Below are positions 44,361 to 52,176 of a DNA stretch of 64,000 nucleotides, one piece after another. The translations under genes were made by a program, and so were the position numbers. Each line of letters opens with the position of its first letter. Position 1 is the stretch's first letter. The stretch lies in assembly GCA_000701945.1 (NCBI GenBank), contig JNKE01000016.1, positions 124,001-188,000 on the forward strand. The letters are read 5' to 3'. The notes below the pieces were generated by a model. The model was not told where the DNA came from and searched no databases. It worked only from the letters and a program-made list of their open reading frames with translations. This stretch comes from Anaerotruncus sp. MC2020. GTDB taxonomy: Bacteria; Bacillota; Clostridia; Oscillospirales; Ruminococcaceae.

Positions 44361-45728
44361 TTATTCCTGTTCGCCAAAGGCGCGTACCGCCTTTATCATT
44401 ATCGCGCACTCGAGACGCTTCTTCTCGAGCTGACATGATATCTTGTGCGCCGACCTGATATCGCCCATGTACTGGTAATTGTTCGCGTTACAGCCTCCGC
44501 TGCAATAGAACTTCGCCCAGCACTTGCGGCAGTCGGGCTTCGAGTACACGTGAGCCGCCGCAAAGTCAGCCTTCATCTCCTGATTGAAGGTGCCCTCGTC
44601 GATGTTGCCCATTTTGTACTCGTCCATGCCCACGAACTGGTGACACGGGTAGATGTCGCCGTCGGGAGTTATCGCCACGTAGTCGTTTCCGCAGCCACAG
44701 CCGCGAAGCCTCTTTATCGCACACGGACCCTGGTCGAGGTCGAGCATGAAATGGAAGAAGTTGAACTTTTTGCCCTGCTTCTCGTTCTCTATCAGCTTCT
44801 TCGCGAGCACCTCGTACTCCTTGAATACGGCGGGAAGCTCCTTCTCCGTGAGCGCGTACTCGTCGGAATCTCCGACAACGGGCTCGATGCTTATCTGGTC
44901 GAATCCCGCGTCATAGAGCGCAAAAACGTCGTTGGAGAAGTCGAGGTTCTTCTTGGTGAAGGTGCCGCGGACGTAATACTCCTTGTCGCCTCTGCCCGCA
45001 ACGAGCTTCTTGTACTTGGGCATTATGATGTCATAGCAGCCCTGACCGTTCGGCAGCACGCGGAAGTAGTCGTTGACCTCCTTGCGTCCGTCGATAGAGA
45101 GCACGACGTTGGACATCTCGCGGTTTATGAAGTCTATCTTCTCGTCGTCGAGCAGCAGACCGTTCGTCGTGATAGTAAAGCGGAACTTCTTGTTGTACTC
45201 AGCCTCGCGCGAGCGTGCGTATTCGACCACCTGCTTCACGACGTTCCAGTTCATGAGCGGCTCGCCGCCGAAGAAGTCGAGCTCGAGGTTCGGACGGTCG
45301 CCCGAGTTCTCGAGGAGGAAGTCGATAGCGTGCTTGCCCGTCTCGAAGGACATGAGCTTGCGTCCCTTGCCGAAGTCGCCAGTGGAAGCGAAGCAGTATT
45401 TGCATCTCAGCTGACAGTCATGCGCTATATTCAGGCACATCGCCTTGACAGGCGAGGCTACGGAGTACTTCGCATATTTCTCGTAGTCGTCGTCGGAGAA
45501 GAGAATCTTGTCGTTGTAGAGCTCGACTATCTCCTGATAGCAGGACTCGATGTCCTCGGGAGAATACGAGCGCGAGAGCTTCCCGACCACCTTCTCGGGA
45601 CATTTCGCCTCAAAGGGGGGCTCTACGTTGTCGAGGAGGTCATAGGTCAGCTCGTCGACGATGTGGACGCCGCCGCTGTTGACGTCAAGAACGATGTTGA
45701 ATCCGTTCAGCTTGTACTTATGTATCAT
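44361..45728 (-). CDS. scfB: SCIFF peptide maturase, radical SAM/SPASM (ranthipeptide synthase)
   Basis: 455 residues. The N-terminal ~85 residues form a PqqD/RRE-like precursor-binding region. The radical-SAM motif is CQLRCKYC-type with Cys at 105, 109 and 112, followed by DFFGGEPLMNW. The C-terminal SPASM region carries the auxiliary cluster ligands (CGCGNDY, IYPCHQF, CRKCWAKFYCSGGC). Such enzymes (CteB is the characterised one) install thioether links from Cys to the peptide backbone of the SCIFF precursor, whose gene lies 73 bp upstream. No transporter or protease is in the cluster. Confidence 0.95.
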   Translation of the reverse strand: MIHKYKLNGFNIVLDVNSGGVHIVDELTYDLLDNVEPPFEAKCPEKVVGKLSRSYSPEDIESCYQEIVELYNDKILFSDDDYEKYAKYSVASPVKAMCLNIAHDCQLRCKYCFASTGDFGKGRKLMSFETGKHAIDFLLENSGDRPNLELDFFGGEPLMNWNVVKQVVEYARSREAEYNKKFRFTITTNGLLLDDEKIDFINREMSNVVLSIDGRKEVNDYFRVLPNGQGCYDIIMPKYKKLVAGRGDKEYYVRGTFTKKNLDFSNDVFALYDAGFDQISIEPVVGDSDEYALTEKELPAVFKEYEVLAKKLIENEKQGKKFNFFHFMLDLDQGPCAIKRLRGCGCGNDYVAITPDGDIYPCHQFVGMDEYKMGNIDEGTFNQEMKADFAAAHVYSKPDCRKCWAKFYCSGGCNANNYQYMGDIRSAHKISCQLEKKRLECAIMIKAVRAFGEQE

Positions 45729-45801
45729 AAACTATCCCTCGTTTTAAAAAATTTGAGGCAGTATAAATACTGCCTCGCGTAAGATTCGGTTGAAGCCGTG
45801 C

Positions 45802-45939
45802 TTATCTCTCGCACTTCTGGTTTGCTACAGTGCATGAAGTCTTGCAAGCTGACTGGCAGGAAGCCTGACACTTGCCGCAGCCGCCCTTCTTAGCGGACTC
45901 CTTGAGATTAGCCTTGTTGATAGTCTGGATGTGTTTCAT
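45802..45939 (-). CDS. scfA: SCIFF ranthipeptide precursor
   Basis: 45 residues with exactly six Cys (positions 21, 24, 28, 32, 36, 43), beginning MKHIQTINKANLKESA and with a GGCGKCQASCQSACKTSC core, which fits the 'six cysteines in forty-five' family. ATG with AGGAGG eight bases upstream. The product is modified by the maturase encoded next; ranthipeptides of Clostridia have been connected with quorum sensing and population control. Confidence 0.96.
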   Translation of the reverse strand: MKHIQTINKANLKESAKKGGCGKCQASCQSACKTSCTVANQKCER

Positions 45940-45994
45940 GTTCTTATCCTCCTAAAGCTATGCGGTTCGCTGCCGCACTATATATATTGATGTT

Positions 45995-46023
45995 ATTATA
46001 TCACATCTCTCTGAAAATTTCAA
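45995..46023 (-). promoter_or_regulatory. SCIFF operon promoter
   Basis: TTGAAA (46018-46023) and TATAAT (45995-46000), 17-bp spacer, minus strand. A GCGG/CCGC hairpin lies in the leader. Confidence 0.8.
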
Positions 46024-46172
46024 TAGGATTTAGGCGCAATTTGTAATTTTGTTGAATTTTGACAAGACAGCTGTTGATTCGATATCAAAACAGCACAAAT
46101 GCATTCGTGAACATATACCCATATATGTAAATGATTATATTAGAACTTGTATGCAGGAGGCTGTATTTTGCG

Positions 46173-46260
46173 TGTAGGGGCGCCCTTCGGGCGTCCGTGC
46201 CTCATGCAATTGTCTGCGGCGACATATTTTGTAGGGACGCATTCCGTACGCCCGTGAACA
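46173..46260 (+). repeat. Two small GTAGGG palindromes
   Basis: GTAGGGGCGCCCTTCGGGCG (from 46174) and GTAGGGACGCATTCCGTACG (from 46231). With the next repeat they fill the gene-free stretch 46024-46620. Confidence 0.75.
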
Positions 46261-46335
46261 AACGGCATTGTTATCATGCGCGGAATAATTCCGCGGGCAT
46301 ATCAACCGCAAATTTCTACAAAGGGACGCCCTCAC

Positions 46336-46602
46336 TTGCAGGGCGTCCCCAGCAACGGAGTTGCATATAGCTGCGAAAGCCAAATCAAAGATTTGGTACG
46401 CAGCTTATCTCAAAAAACAGCCCACTGGGCTGTTTTTTGATTCACCCCTTGCGGAGCGCCTTCGTTTTGTTTCGCCGTTCCCTAAAAACTGTGAACGGCG
46501 ACCAGAGGCGCCGCCTCTGGACTCTGCAAGCCTGTGAAAAGGCTTGAGCGAAACTTTCGGTTTCGCGCGGCAGTCTGTCAGAAACGTCAGCAATCTCCGC
46601 GC
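46336..46602 (-). repeat. ~267-bp dispersed repeat, copy B (inverted)
   Basis: Reverse complement of the repeat at 926-1192 with scattered differences, several of them paired within hairpins (for example CAGAGGCGGCGCCTCTG against CAGAGACAGCGTCTCTG). Confidence 0.85.
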
Positions 46603-46622
46603 AGATGGTGTACAACAACCGC

Positions 46623-46651
46623 TTGCTATTTCGGAAAAAATATGCTAAAAT
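46623..46651 (+). promoter_or_regulatory. ABC-F promoter
   Basis: TTGCTA (46623-46628) and TAAAAT (46646-46651), 17-bp spacer. Confidence 0.8.
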
Positions 46652-46681
46652 AGGGTTATATTCACTGAAAAGGAAGATTTT

Positions 46682-48607
46682 ATGCTTGCAAGCCTCACAA
46701 ATATAAATAAGTTCTACAACGGCGTACAGCTCCTCAGCAACGTCTCGCTGACCATAGACGAGACCGACAGGATAGGTCTCGTCGGCAACAACGGCTGCGG
46801 AAAGTCAACCCTGCTGAAGATACTCACAGGCTCCGTCGAGCCCGACCGCTTCACCGAGAAGGACGGCATCGTCTCCTTCGCAGGCAAGACGAGCATCGGC
46901 TACCTCGAGCAGATGGGCGGTCTCGACTCCGAGAGCACCGTCATGGACGAGATGCAGAAGGTATTCGAGCCCATGCACAAGGCTATAGCCCGTCTCCGCG
47001 AGATAGAGCGCGAGATAGAGGCGGGCGACAGCTCCGCCGCGGACGAGTACCAGCAGCTCTCGTCGTGGGTCGAGGCAAACGACGGCTACAACACCGACGT
47101 GAAGATACGCACGATACTCAACGGCATGGGCTTCGGCGAGAACGAGCTCAGCCGTGTGGTTTCGGGCTTCAGCGGAGGCGAAAAGACCCGCCTCTGCATC
47201 TCGAAGCTCCTCCTCGAGGAGCCCAACCTCCTCATTCTCGACGAGCCGACCAACCACCTCGACTTCAAGACGATAATGTGGCTCGAGGACTACCTGAAAA
47301 GCTACAGAGGAGCGGTGCTCATCGTCTCGCATGACCGCTACTTCCTCGACAGGCTGTGCACGTCGATATGCGAGATAGAGCGCGGAGTCCTGCGCCGCTA
47401 CAAAGGCAACTACTCGGCGTTCGTGCGTCAGCGCGACGAGGACGACGCCCGCCGCGAGAAGGAGTACGCTCAGCAGCAGAAGCAGATAGCGAAAATGGAG
47501 GACTACGTCGCACGGAACCTCGTGCGCGCGTCCACGACGAAAATGGCTCAGAGCCGCCGCAAACAGCTCGAAAAGATAGAACCAATAGAGAAGCCCTTCC
47601 ACGACACGCGCCGCGCGAAGATACACTTCACCTACCCCGTTGAGCCGCCGCTCGACGTGCTCAAGGTCAAGGGCGTGGACATCTCCGTCGGCGAGGGCGC
47701 GGAGCGCAAGACCCTCGTGGACGAGGTGAGCTTCGAGGTGCGCAGAGGCGAGAAAATAGGCATTATCGGCGACAACGGCATCGGCAAGTCCACTCTGCTG
47801 AAAATCATACAGGAAAAGCTCCCTCACAAGGGCGTTGTACGCTGGAACAGCAACATAAAAATATCCTACTTCGAGCAGGAGAGCACCAACCTCAACCGCG
47901 CGCTGACGGTCATGGAGGAGCTCCACAGCCGCTATCCGTCGCTGTCCGACCTCGAGGTGCGGAATCTTCTCGCGCAGGTGCGCTTCACAGGCGAGAACGT
48001 CTTCAAGGAGACGGGCGTCATCAGCGGAGGGGAGCGCGCGAAGCTCTGCTTTGCGATAATGATGCAGGAGCACGGCAACGTCCTCATTCTCGACGAGCCC
48101 ACGAACCACCTCGACCTCGCATCCAAGGAGGCGATAGAGGAGGCGCTCGCCGAGTATACGGGCACGGTCATTTTCGTCTCGCACGACCGCTACCTGCTGA
48201 GCAAGATAGCCGACAGGCTCATCGAGCTGACCGACGGCGGCTACCGCGAGCACAACTACGGCTTTGCGAAGTACCTCGACGTCCTGCGCGACGAGCAGGC
48301 GGAGGAGAAGCGCATCGCGGACGCGGCGAAATTCGCGAAGGCTGCCGAGGCTGCAAAGGAGAAAAACGAGCGCAGCTACCGCTCGAAGCAGCAGCGCAGT
48401 GCCGATGCTGCCCGCAGGAACGAGATGAAACGCCTCGAGAAAGAAATCGACGAATTACAGGCGCGTATCGACTCGCTGACCGAGGAGATAGGACGCGAGG
48501 AGGTCTACTCCGACTACGAGCTCATGAGCAGCAAATGCTCCGAGATAGACAGCCTCAAGCAGCAGATAGACGAGGATTTCGAGAAGCTCATAGAGCTTGA
48601 TGAGTGA
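46682..48607 (+). CDS. ABC-F family ATPase
   Basis: 641 residues with two ABC domains and no membrane segments. Walker A GNNGCGKST and GDNGIGKST, signatures FSGGEKTRL and ISGGERAKL, Walker B LLILDEPTNHLD and VLILDEPTNHLD, joined by a P-site-interaction linker (about 235-320), and a C-terminal coiled coil (about 560-641) as in Uup/YdiF types. ABC-F proteins act on the ribosome, as translation factors or in antibiotic protection; the sequence does not decide which. The DNA around the start has no Erm-like leader peptide that would suggest drug induction. Confidence 0.93.
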   Translation: MLASLTNINKFYNGVQLLSNVSLTIDETDRIGLVGNNGCGKSTLLKILTGSVEPDRFTEKDGIVSFAGKTSIGYLEQMGGLDSESTVMDEMQKVFEPMHKAIARLREIEREIEAGDSSAADEYQQLSSWVEANDGYNTDVKIRTILNGMGFGENELSRVVSGFSGGEKTRLCISKLLLEEPNLLILDEPTNHLDFKTIMWLEDYLKSYRGAVLIVSHDRYFLDRLCTSICEIERGVLRRYKGNYSAFVRQRDEDDARREKEYAQQQKQIAKMEDYVARNLVRASTTKMAQSRRKQLEKIEPIEKPFHDTRRAKIHFTYPVEPPLDVLKVKGVDISVGEGAERKTLVDEVSFEVRRGEKIGIIGDNGIGKSTLLKIIQEKLPHKGVVRWNSNIKISYFEQESTNLNRALTVMEELHSRYPSLSDLEVRNLLAQVRFTGENVFKETGVISGGERAKLCFAIMMQEHGNVLILDEPTNHLDLASKEAIEEALAEYTGTVIFVSHDRYLLSKIADRLIELTDGGYREHNYGFAKYLDVLRDEQAEEKRIADAAKFAKAAEAAKEKNERSYRSKQQRSADAARRNEMKRLEKEIDELQARIDSLTEEIGREEVYSDYELMSSKCSEIDSLKQQIDEDFEKLIELDE

Positions 48608-48628
48608 TAAGAGCTCAGAACTCAGAAA

Positions 48629-48652
48629 AAGGCGGACTGTGTCCGCCTTCTT
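48629..48652 (+). terminator. ABC-F terminator
   Basis: AAGGCGGAC/GTCCGCCTT followed by CTTTAA. Confidence 0.8.
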
Positions 48653-48667
48653 TAATTGAGAATGAAT

Positions 48668-48786
48668 GTAGGGGCGCATTCCGTGCGCCCGCAAAATCTC
48701 AGAACTGCGGGCGAGCGGATAAGCAGCGCACCAAATCTTTGATTTGGATTGCGATGCTATATGCAGCTTTGCTGTAATGCGCCCCT
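48668..48786 (+). repeat. Small palindrome plus hairpin-framed module, copy 3
   Basis: 48668-48694 is a GTAGGGGCGCATTCCGTGCG palindrome; 48706-48786 is the module seen at 1178 and 17841 with arms GGGCG and CGCCC. Confidence 0.8.
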
Positions 48787-48801
48787 AAGCATATAAACGC
48801 A

Positions 48802-48910
48802 CAAAAAGCTCTCCGTGCCTATCGGAGAGCTTTTCGTGTAGGGTAAATTATAGAATAGGGTCGTTATCTTTTTAAATGCGTCCTGTGAACGCTGTGAGAC
48901 GTTTGTCTAC
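48802..48910 (-). ncRNA. Candidate small RNA
   Basis: A minus-strand promoter (48917-48945) is followed about 80 nt on by a strong terminator, AAAAGCTCTCC/GGAGAGCTTTTT (48804-48834). The ~109-nt transcript has no reading frame with a ribosome site; a GCGT/ACGC hairpin lies in its first half. It diverges from the sensor/AraC regulator gene at 49142. Confidence 0.5.
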
Positions 48911-48916
48911 AACTAT

Positions 48917-48945
48917 ATTATACCCTCTCTTACTACGGGTTACAA
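48917..48945 (-). promoter_or_regulatory. Promoter of candidate small RNA
   Basis: TTGTAA (48940-48945) and TATAAT (48917-48922), 17-bp spacer, minus strand. Confidence 0.65.
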
Positions 48946-49008
48946 TCAAATATCCTATCTAATTCAGAAGATTTTTTGAAAAGCGTGCATTTTTCTGCTG
49001 CTGCGGTA

Positions 49009-49037
49009 TTGCTTTTTCTGCGGACTTATGATACAAT
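49009..49037 (+). promoter_or_regulatory. Promoter of the sensor/AraC regulator
   Basis: TTGCTT (49009-49014) and TACAAT (49032-49037), 17-bp spacer; leader of about 100 nt. Confidence 0.75.
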
Positions 49038-49141
49038 AGTACATATAGAATAAAATAGCATCTTGGTCAAAACATTATTTTGACTATGTAAAATATACTT
49101 CTTTTTAAATATAAACGCTATCGTGCATAAAGGAGGCAACT

Positions 49142-51361
49142 GTGAGCAAACGTATCCTTATCGGCGTCATAATCACCGAATGTCAGGTCGACTTCCAGAA
49201 GGAGATACTCCGCGGCATCATATCGCAGGCTTTCAAGAGCAACTGCGACATCGCCGTACTCACTCCCCTGCACAACTTCTTCATGGATACCCCGCACAAG
49301 CAGATAGAAAAGAAAATCTTCGACCTCATACTCTCCGACCGCTTTGACGGCTTCCTCTACGGCAGGAACACCTTCTACGGCGAGGAGATAAAAACCTACA
49401 TAGACAACCTCCTCGTGCGCTCGGGCAAGCCCGTTATGCTCATGGACTCCGCCGACCACAGGAGCTTCGAGACTACCTCTATCGACGACTGCGCCGCCTT
49501 CGAGCAGATAACCGACCACCTAATCGAGGTCCACGGCTTCACCAAGATATACTGCCTGACAGGTCCGAAGAAATCGTTTGTCTCGGAGGAGCGCCTCAAG
49601 GGCTACAAGAATTCGATGAAGAAGCACGGGCTCTACTACGACAGAAGCTGCTGCTACTACGGCGACTTCTGGCGCGAGGCTGCAAAGGACCTCGGCAAGC
49701 GCATGATACGCGGCGAGATAGAACGTCCCGAAGCTATCGTCTGCGGCAACGACTATATGGCTATATCCCTCGCCGAGGAATTTCTCGCGGCAGGCATTCG
49801 CGTCCCCGAGGACATCGCCCTCACAGGCTACGACTCCTCCGAGGACGGCTACAACTTCTCCCCCTCGATAACCAGCTTCAGCCGCCCCAACTTCCAGATG
49901 GGCGCAGAGGCTCTGCGCCGACTCTACCGCATACTCACGGGCAAAATATGCAACCGCGTCCACAACGAGAACGGCGAGCTCCGCACGGGTCAGAGCTGCG
50001 GCTGTCCCGAGGATATGCGCGTAGTACAGCGGCTCCAGCGCCAGAACAAGATAAACGCGCGCTTTGAATCAAATATGCTCATGAGCGATATGCTCTTCGA
50101 TATCACCAACGTCGACAATCCCGCTGATTTCGCGGACAGACTCGACAATTACACCTACTTCATCTACAAGCTCCGCAACGTGTCACTCTGCCTGACGCGC
50201 AAGTACATCGACTCGCCATCGGGCGGCTTCACGGATAAGCTGACCTTCTCTGCGGGCGACGACGTGAGAATGGTGCTCTCGAAGTCGGCAGTGCGGCGTG
50301 AGGACGTCTCGGACGAGTATTTCAGCTCCTATGACCTCCTCCCCGTATTCAACAAGGAGCGCGCCTTTCCCGTGGCGTACTACATCTCGCCGCTCCACTA
50401 CAACAGCAACTTCTTCGGCTACTCCGCGATATCCTTCGGAAAAGAGCCTATCAGCTTCAGCACGCTCTACCTCCAGTGGATAAACTACGTCAACGTCGCG
50501 CTTGAGCAGCTCCGCATAAAGGCAATGATGAACCGCACTATCTCCACCGCCAACCACGCCCTCCTCTACGACGAGGTGACGGGACTCCTCAACAGGAACG
50601 GCATGGAGAAGACGATGTCCGACCGCAAGAACGCATGGGCGGCAAGCTCCGCTGACGTCGACTTCATACGCATACAGCTCACGGGGCTGAACAAGACCTA
50701 CTTCCAGAGCGGCGAGGACAAGTGCCGCCGTGTATTTGCGGCATTCGCGCAGAAGCTCCGCGAGTGTGCCAAGCCCGACGAGATATGCGGCGCGTGGTCG
50801 AGCAATATCCTCGGCATCGTTACTGCGCGTCCCGAGCGTGCGGGTGAGCTCTTCCGCGAGCTCTCCGAGAAGGTCAAGGATTCGCAGTTCAGCGACGGCG
50901 AGAACTGCAACGTCGACTTCTCGCTCGGACAGTACAGCCAGCAGATGAGCGCGGATGTCAGCCTCGGCAACGCCATGCACAAGGCAGCGATAAACCGCCT
51001 GTTCAACTACAACATCTCCGAGAACAGCGCCAACCCGCAGTTCGAGAAGCTGTGTATGCTCCGCAGCAGGATAATGAAGAACCCCGAAAACCCGTGGAAC
51101 ATCAGCGAGATAGCCGAGAGCCTCTACCTGAGCAAGAGCTATCTGCAAAAGATATACAAGTCCTATTTCAACAAGAGCATCATCGAGGAAATGATACAGT
51201 TCCGCATAGAAAAGGCGAAGGAACTGCTGACGAATACGGATATGACGGTCACGGAGATATCCAAGGAGTGCGGCTACTCGTCGTACAACTACTTCGTGCG
51301 GCAGTTCAAGATATCCGAGGGTATCTCGCCGTCGGAGTACCGCACCAAGAACGGGAAATAA
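49142..51361 (+). CDS. LacI-type sensor / degenerate GGDEF / AraC regulator
   Basis: 739 residues, GTG start with AGGAGG. N-terminal sugar-binding fold (RILIGVIITECQ, AIVCGNDYMAISLAEEFLAAGIRVPEDIALTGYD), a Cys pair GQSCGCPED, a GGDEF-like region starting DEVTGLLNRNGMEK without a GGDEF signature, and a C-terminal AraC domain (ISEIAESLYLSKSYLQKIYK, ISKECGYSSYNYFVRQF). Same architecture as 27477-29645 but clearly diverged. Monocistronic; nothing next to it hints at a target. Confidence 0.85.
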   Translation: MSKRILIGVIITECQVDFQKEILRGIISQAFKSNCDIAVLTPLHNFFMDTPHKQIEKKIFDLILSDRFDGFLYGRNTFYGEEIKTYIDNLLVRSGKPVMLMDSADHRSFETTSIDDCAAFEQITDHLIEVHGFTKIYCLTGPKKSFVSEERLKGYKNSMKKHGLYYDRSCCYYGDFWREAAKDLGKRMIRGEIERPEAIVCGNDYMAISLAEEFLAAGIRVPEDIALTGYDSSEDGYNFSPSITSFSRPNFQMGAEALRRLYRILTGKICNRVHNENGELRTGQSCGCPEDMRVVQRLQRQNKINARFESNMLMSDMLFDITNVDNPADFADRLDNYTYFIYKLRNVSLCLTRKYIDSPSGGFTDKLTFSAGDDVRMVLSKSAVRREDVSDEYFSSYDLLPVFNKERAFPVAYYISPLHYNSNFFGYSAISFGKEPISFSTLYLQWINYVNVALEQLRIKAMMNRTISTANHALLYDEVTGLLNRNGMEKTMSDRKNAWAASSADVDFIRIQLTGLNKTYFQSGEDKCRRVFAAFAQKLRECAKPDEICGAWSSNILGIVTARPERAGELFRELSEKVKDSQFSDGENCNVDFSLGQYSQQMSADVSLGNAMHKAAINRLFNYNISENSANPQFEKLCMLRSRIMKNPENPWNISEIAESLYLSKSYLQKIYKSYFNKSIIEEMIQFRIEKAKELLTNTDMTVTEISKECGYSSYNYFVRQFKISEGISPSEYRTKNGK

Positions 51362-51407
51362 AATCAAATCCATCACCGAAGGCGATACTGCAATTATTCA
51401 CTACTCA

Positions 51408-51446
51408 TAAAAAAGCACGGACGACAAGTCGTCCGTGCTTTTTACG
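51408..51446. terminator. Bidirectional terminator
   Basis: AAAGCACGGACGA/TCGTCCGTGCTTT with T runs on both strands between two convergent genes. Confidence 0.92.
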
Positions 51447-52176
51447 CTTTCCTTATCATCAGACATTCGCCAACCCTGACAAAGCCCAGCCTTTCGGCTG
51501 TTCGATTCGAGCCCTCGTTCGACTGCTGGCACGACCAAGTAGGTCGGCGGCGAGGAAGCACCTCCGCTATTGTCAGCGAAGCCGCCGCAAGCGCCAGTCC
51601 GCGGCGGCGATAGCCCTCGGCTGTCTCGATGCCGATGTCCGCCTCCTCGCTGCTCACCGCGGACGTGAATGCCCACGCCGTAGGTTCATCGCCGTGCATT
51701 ATGCATATTCCAGCGCCGCCCAAGCTGAACTGCTCAGAGCTGTCCCAGTACATCACGGGTGTGACCCTGCCCGCAAGCCTGCGGAAGAGGTCAGTGTCTA
51801 TTTTTCGCGCCACAAAGCCCGCGGGAAGCTCTGCCTGCATAGCAGTATCTGAGGGGTAACTGTAGATATTCCTCGGCACAAGGACAACTCTGCCCCACCG
51901 TGAAAACAGCCCGCAAATACGCTCGTCACCGCAGATCAGCTTTGCTCCGCCGAGAACGAGACCGTAGACCTCACGCAGAAAGACTTCGTCGGGACTTCCC
52001 CACAGATAGGAGAAGCCGCTGTTGTGACGTATTAGTCCGCAGTTCCCGCTGTCGTCCGTGAAAATTGAGCCGCCCTGTATACCCTCGGCGACCGAGAGTG
52101 GAAACACCCTGCACGGGGAAATGCTCACCGCAGACGGAATATACGAGCGGAATTCGCTCTCAGGTATCAGTCTCAT
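51442..52176 (-). CDS. GNAT-family N-acetyltransferase
   Basis: 244 residues from the ATG at 52176, which overlaps the glgB stop by 4 bp (translational coupling). The C-terminal ~120 residues carry the GNAT fold with IGIETAEGYRRRGLALAAAS as acetyl-CoA loop and NEGSNRTAERLGF; the N-terminal half is unassigned. Substrate unknown. The longer open frame on the same strand lies inside glgB and is not coding. Confidence 0.82.
   Translation of the reverse strand: MRLIPESEFRSYIPSAVSISPCRVFPLSVAEGIQGGSIFTDDSGNCGLIRHNSGFSYLWGSPDEVFLREVYGLVLGGAKLICGDERICGLFSRWGRVVLVPRNIYSYPSDTAMQAELPAGFVARKIDTDLFRRLAGRVTPVMYWDSSEQFSLGGAGICIMHGDEPTAWAFTSAVSSEEADIGIETAEGYRRRGLALAAASLTIAEVLPRRRPTWSCQQSNEGSNRTAERLGFVRVGECLMIRKA

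Noticed and set aside
46405-46593. Short minus-strand frame in the large repeat, similar to one at 955-1209
   Set aside because: Similarity is explained by the DNA repeat itself; the two copies differ at bases without respect to codon position.
46805-48253. Long minus-strand frame opposite the ABC-F gene
   Set aside because: Shadow of a clearly conserved ABC-F protein; composition typical of antisense frames in GC-rich DNA.
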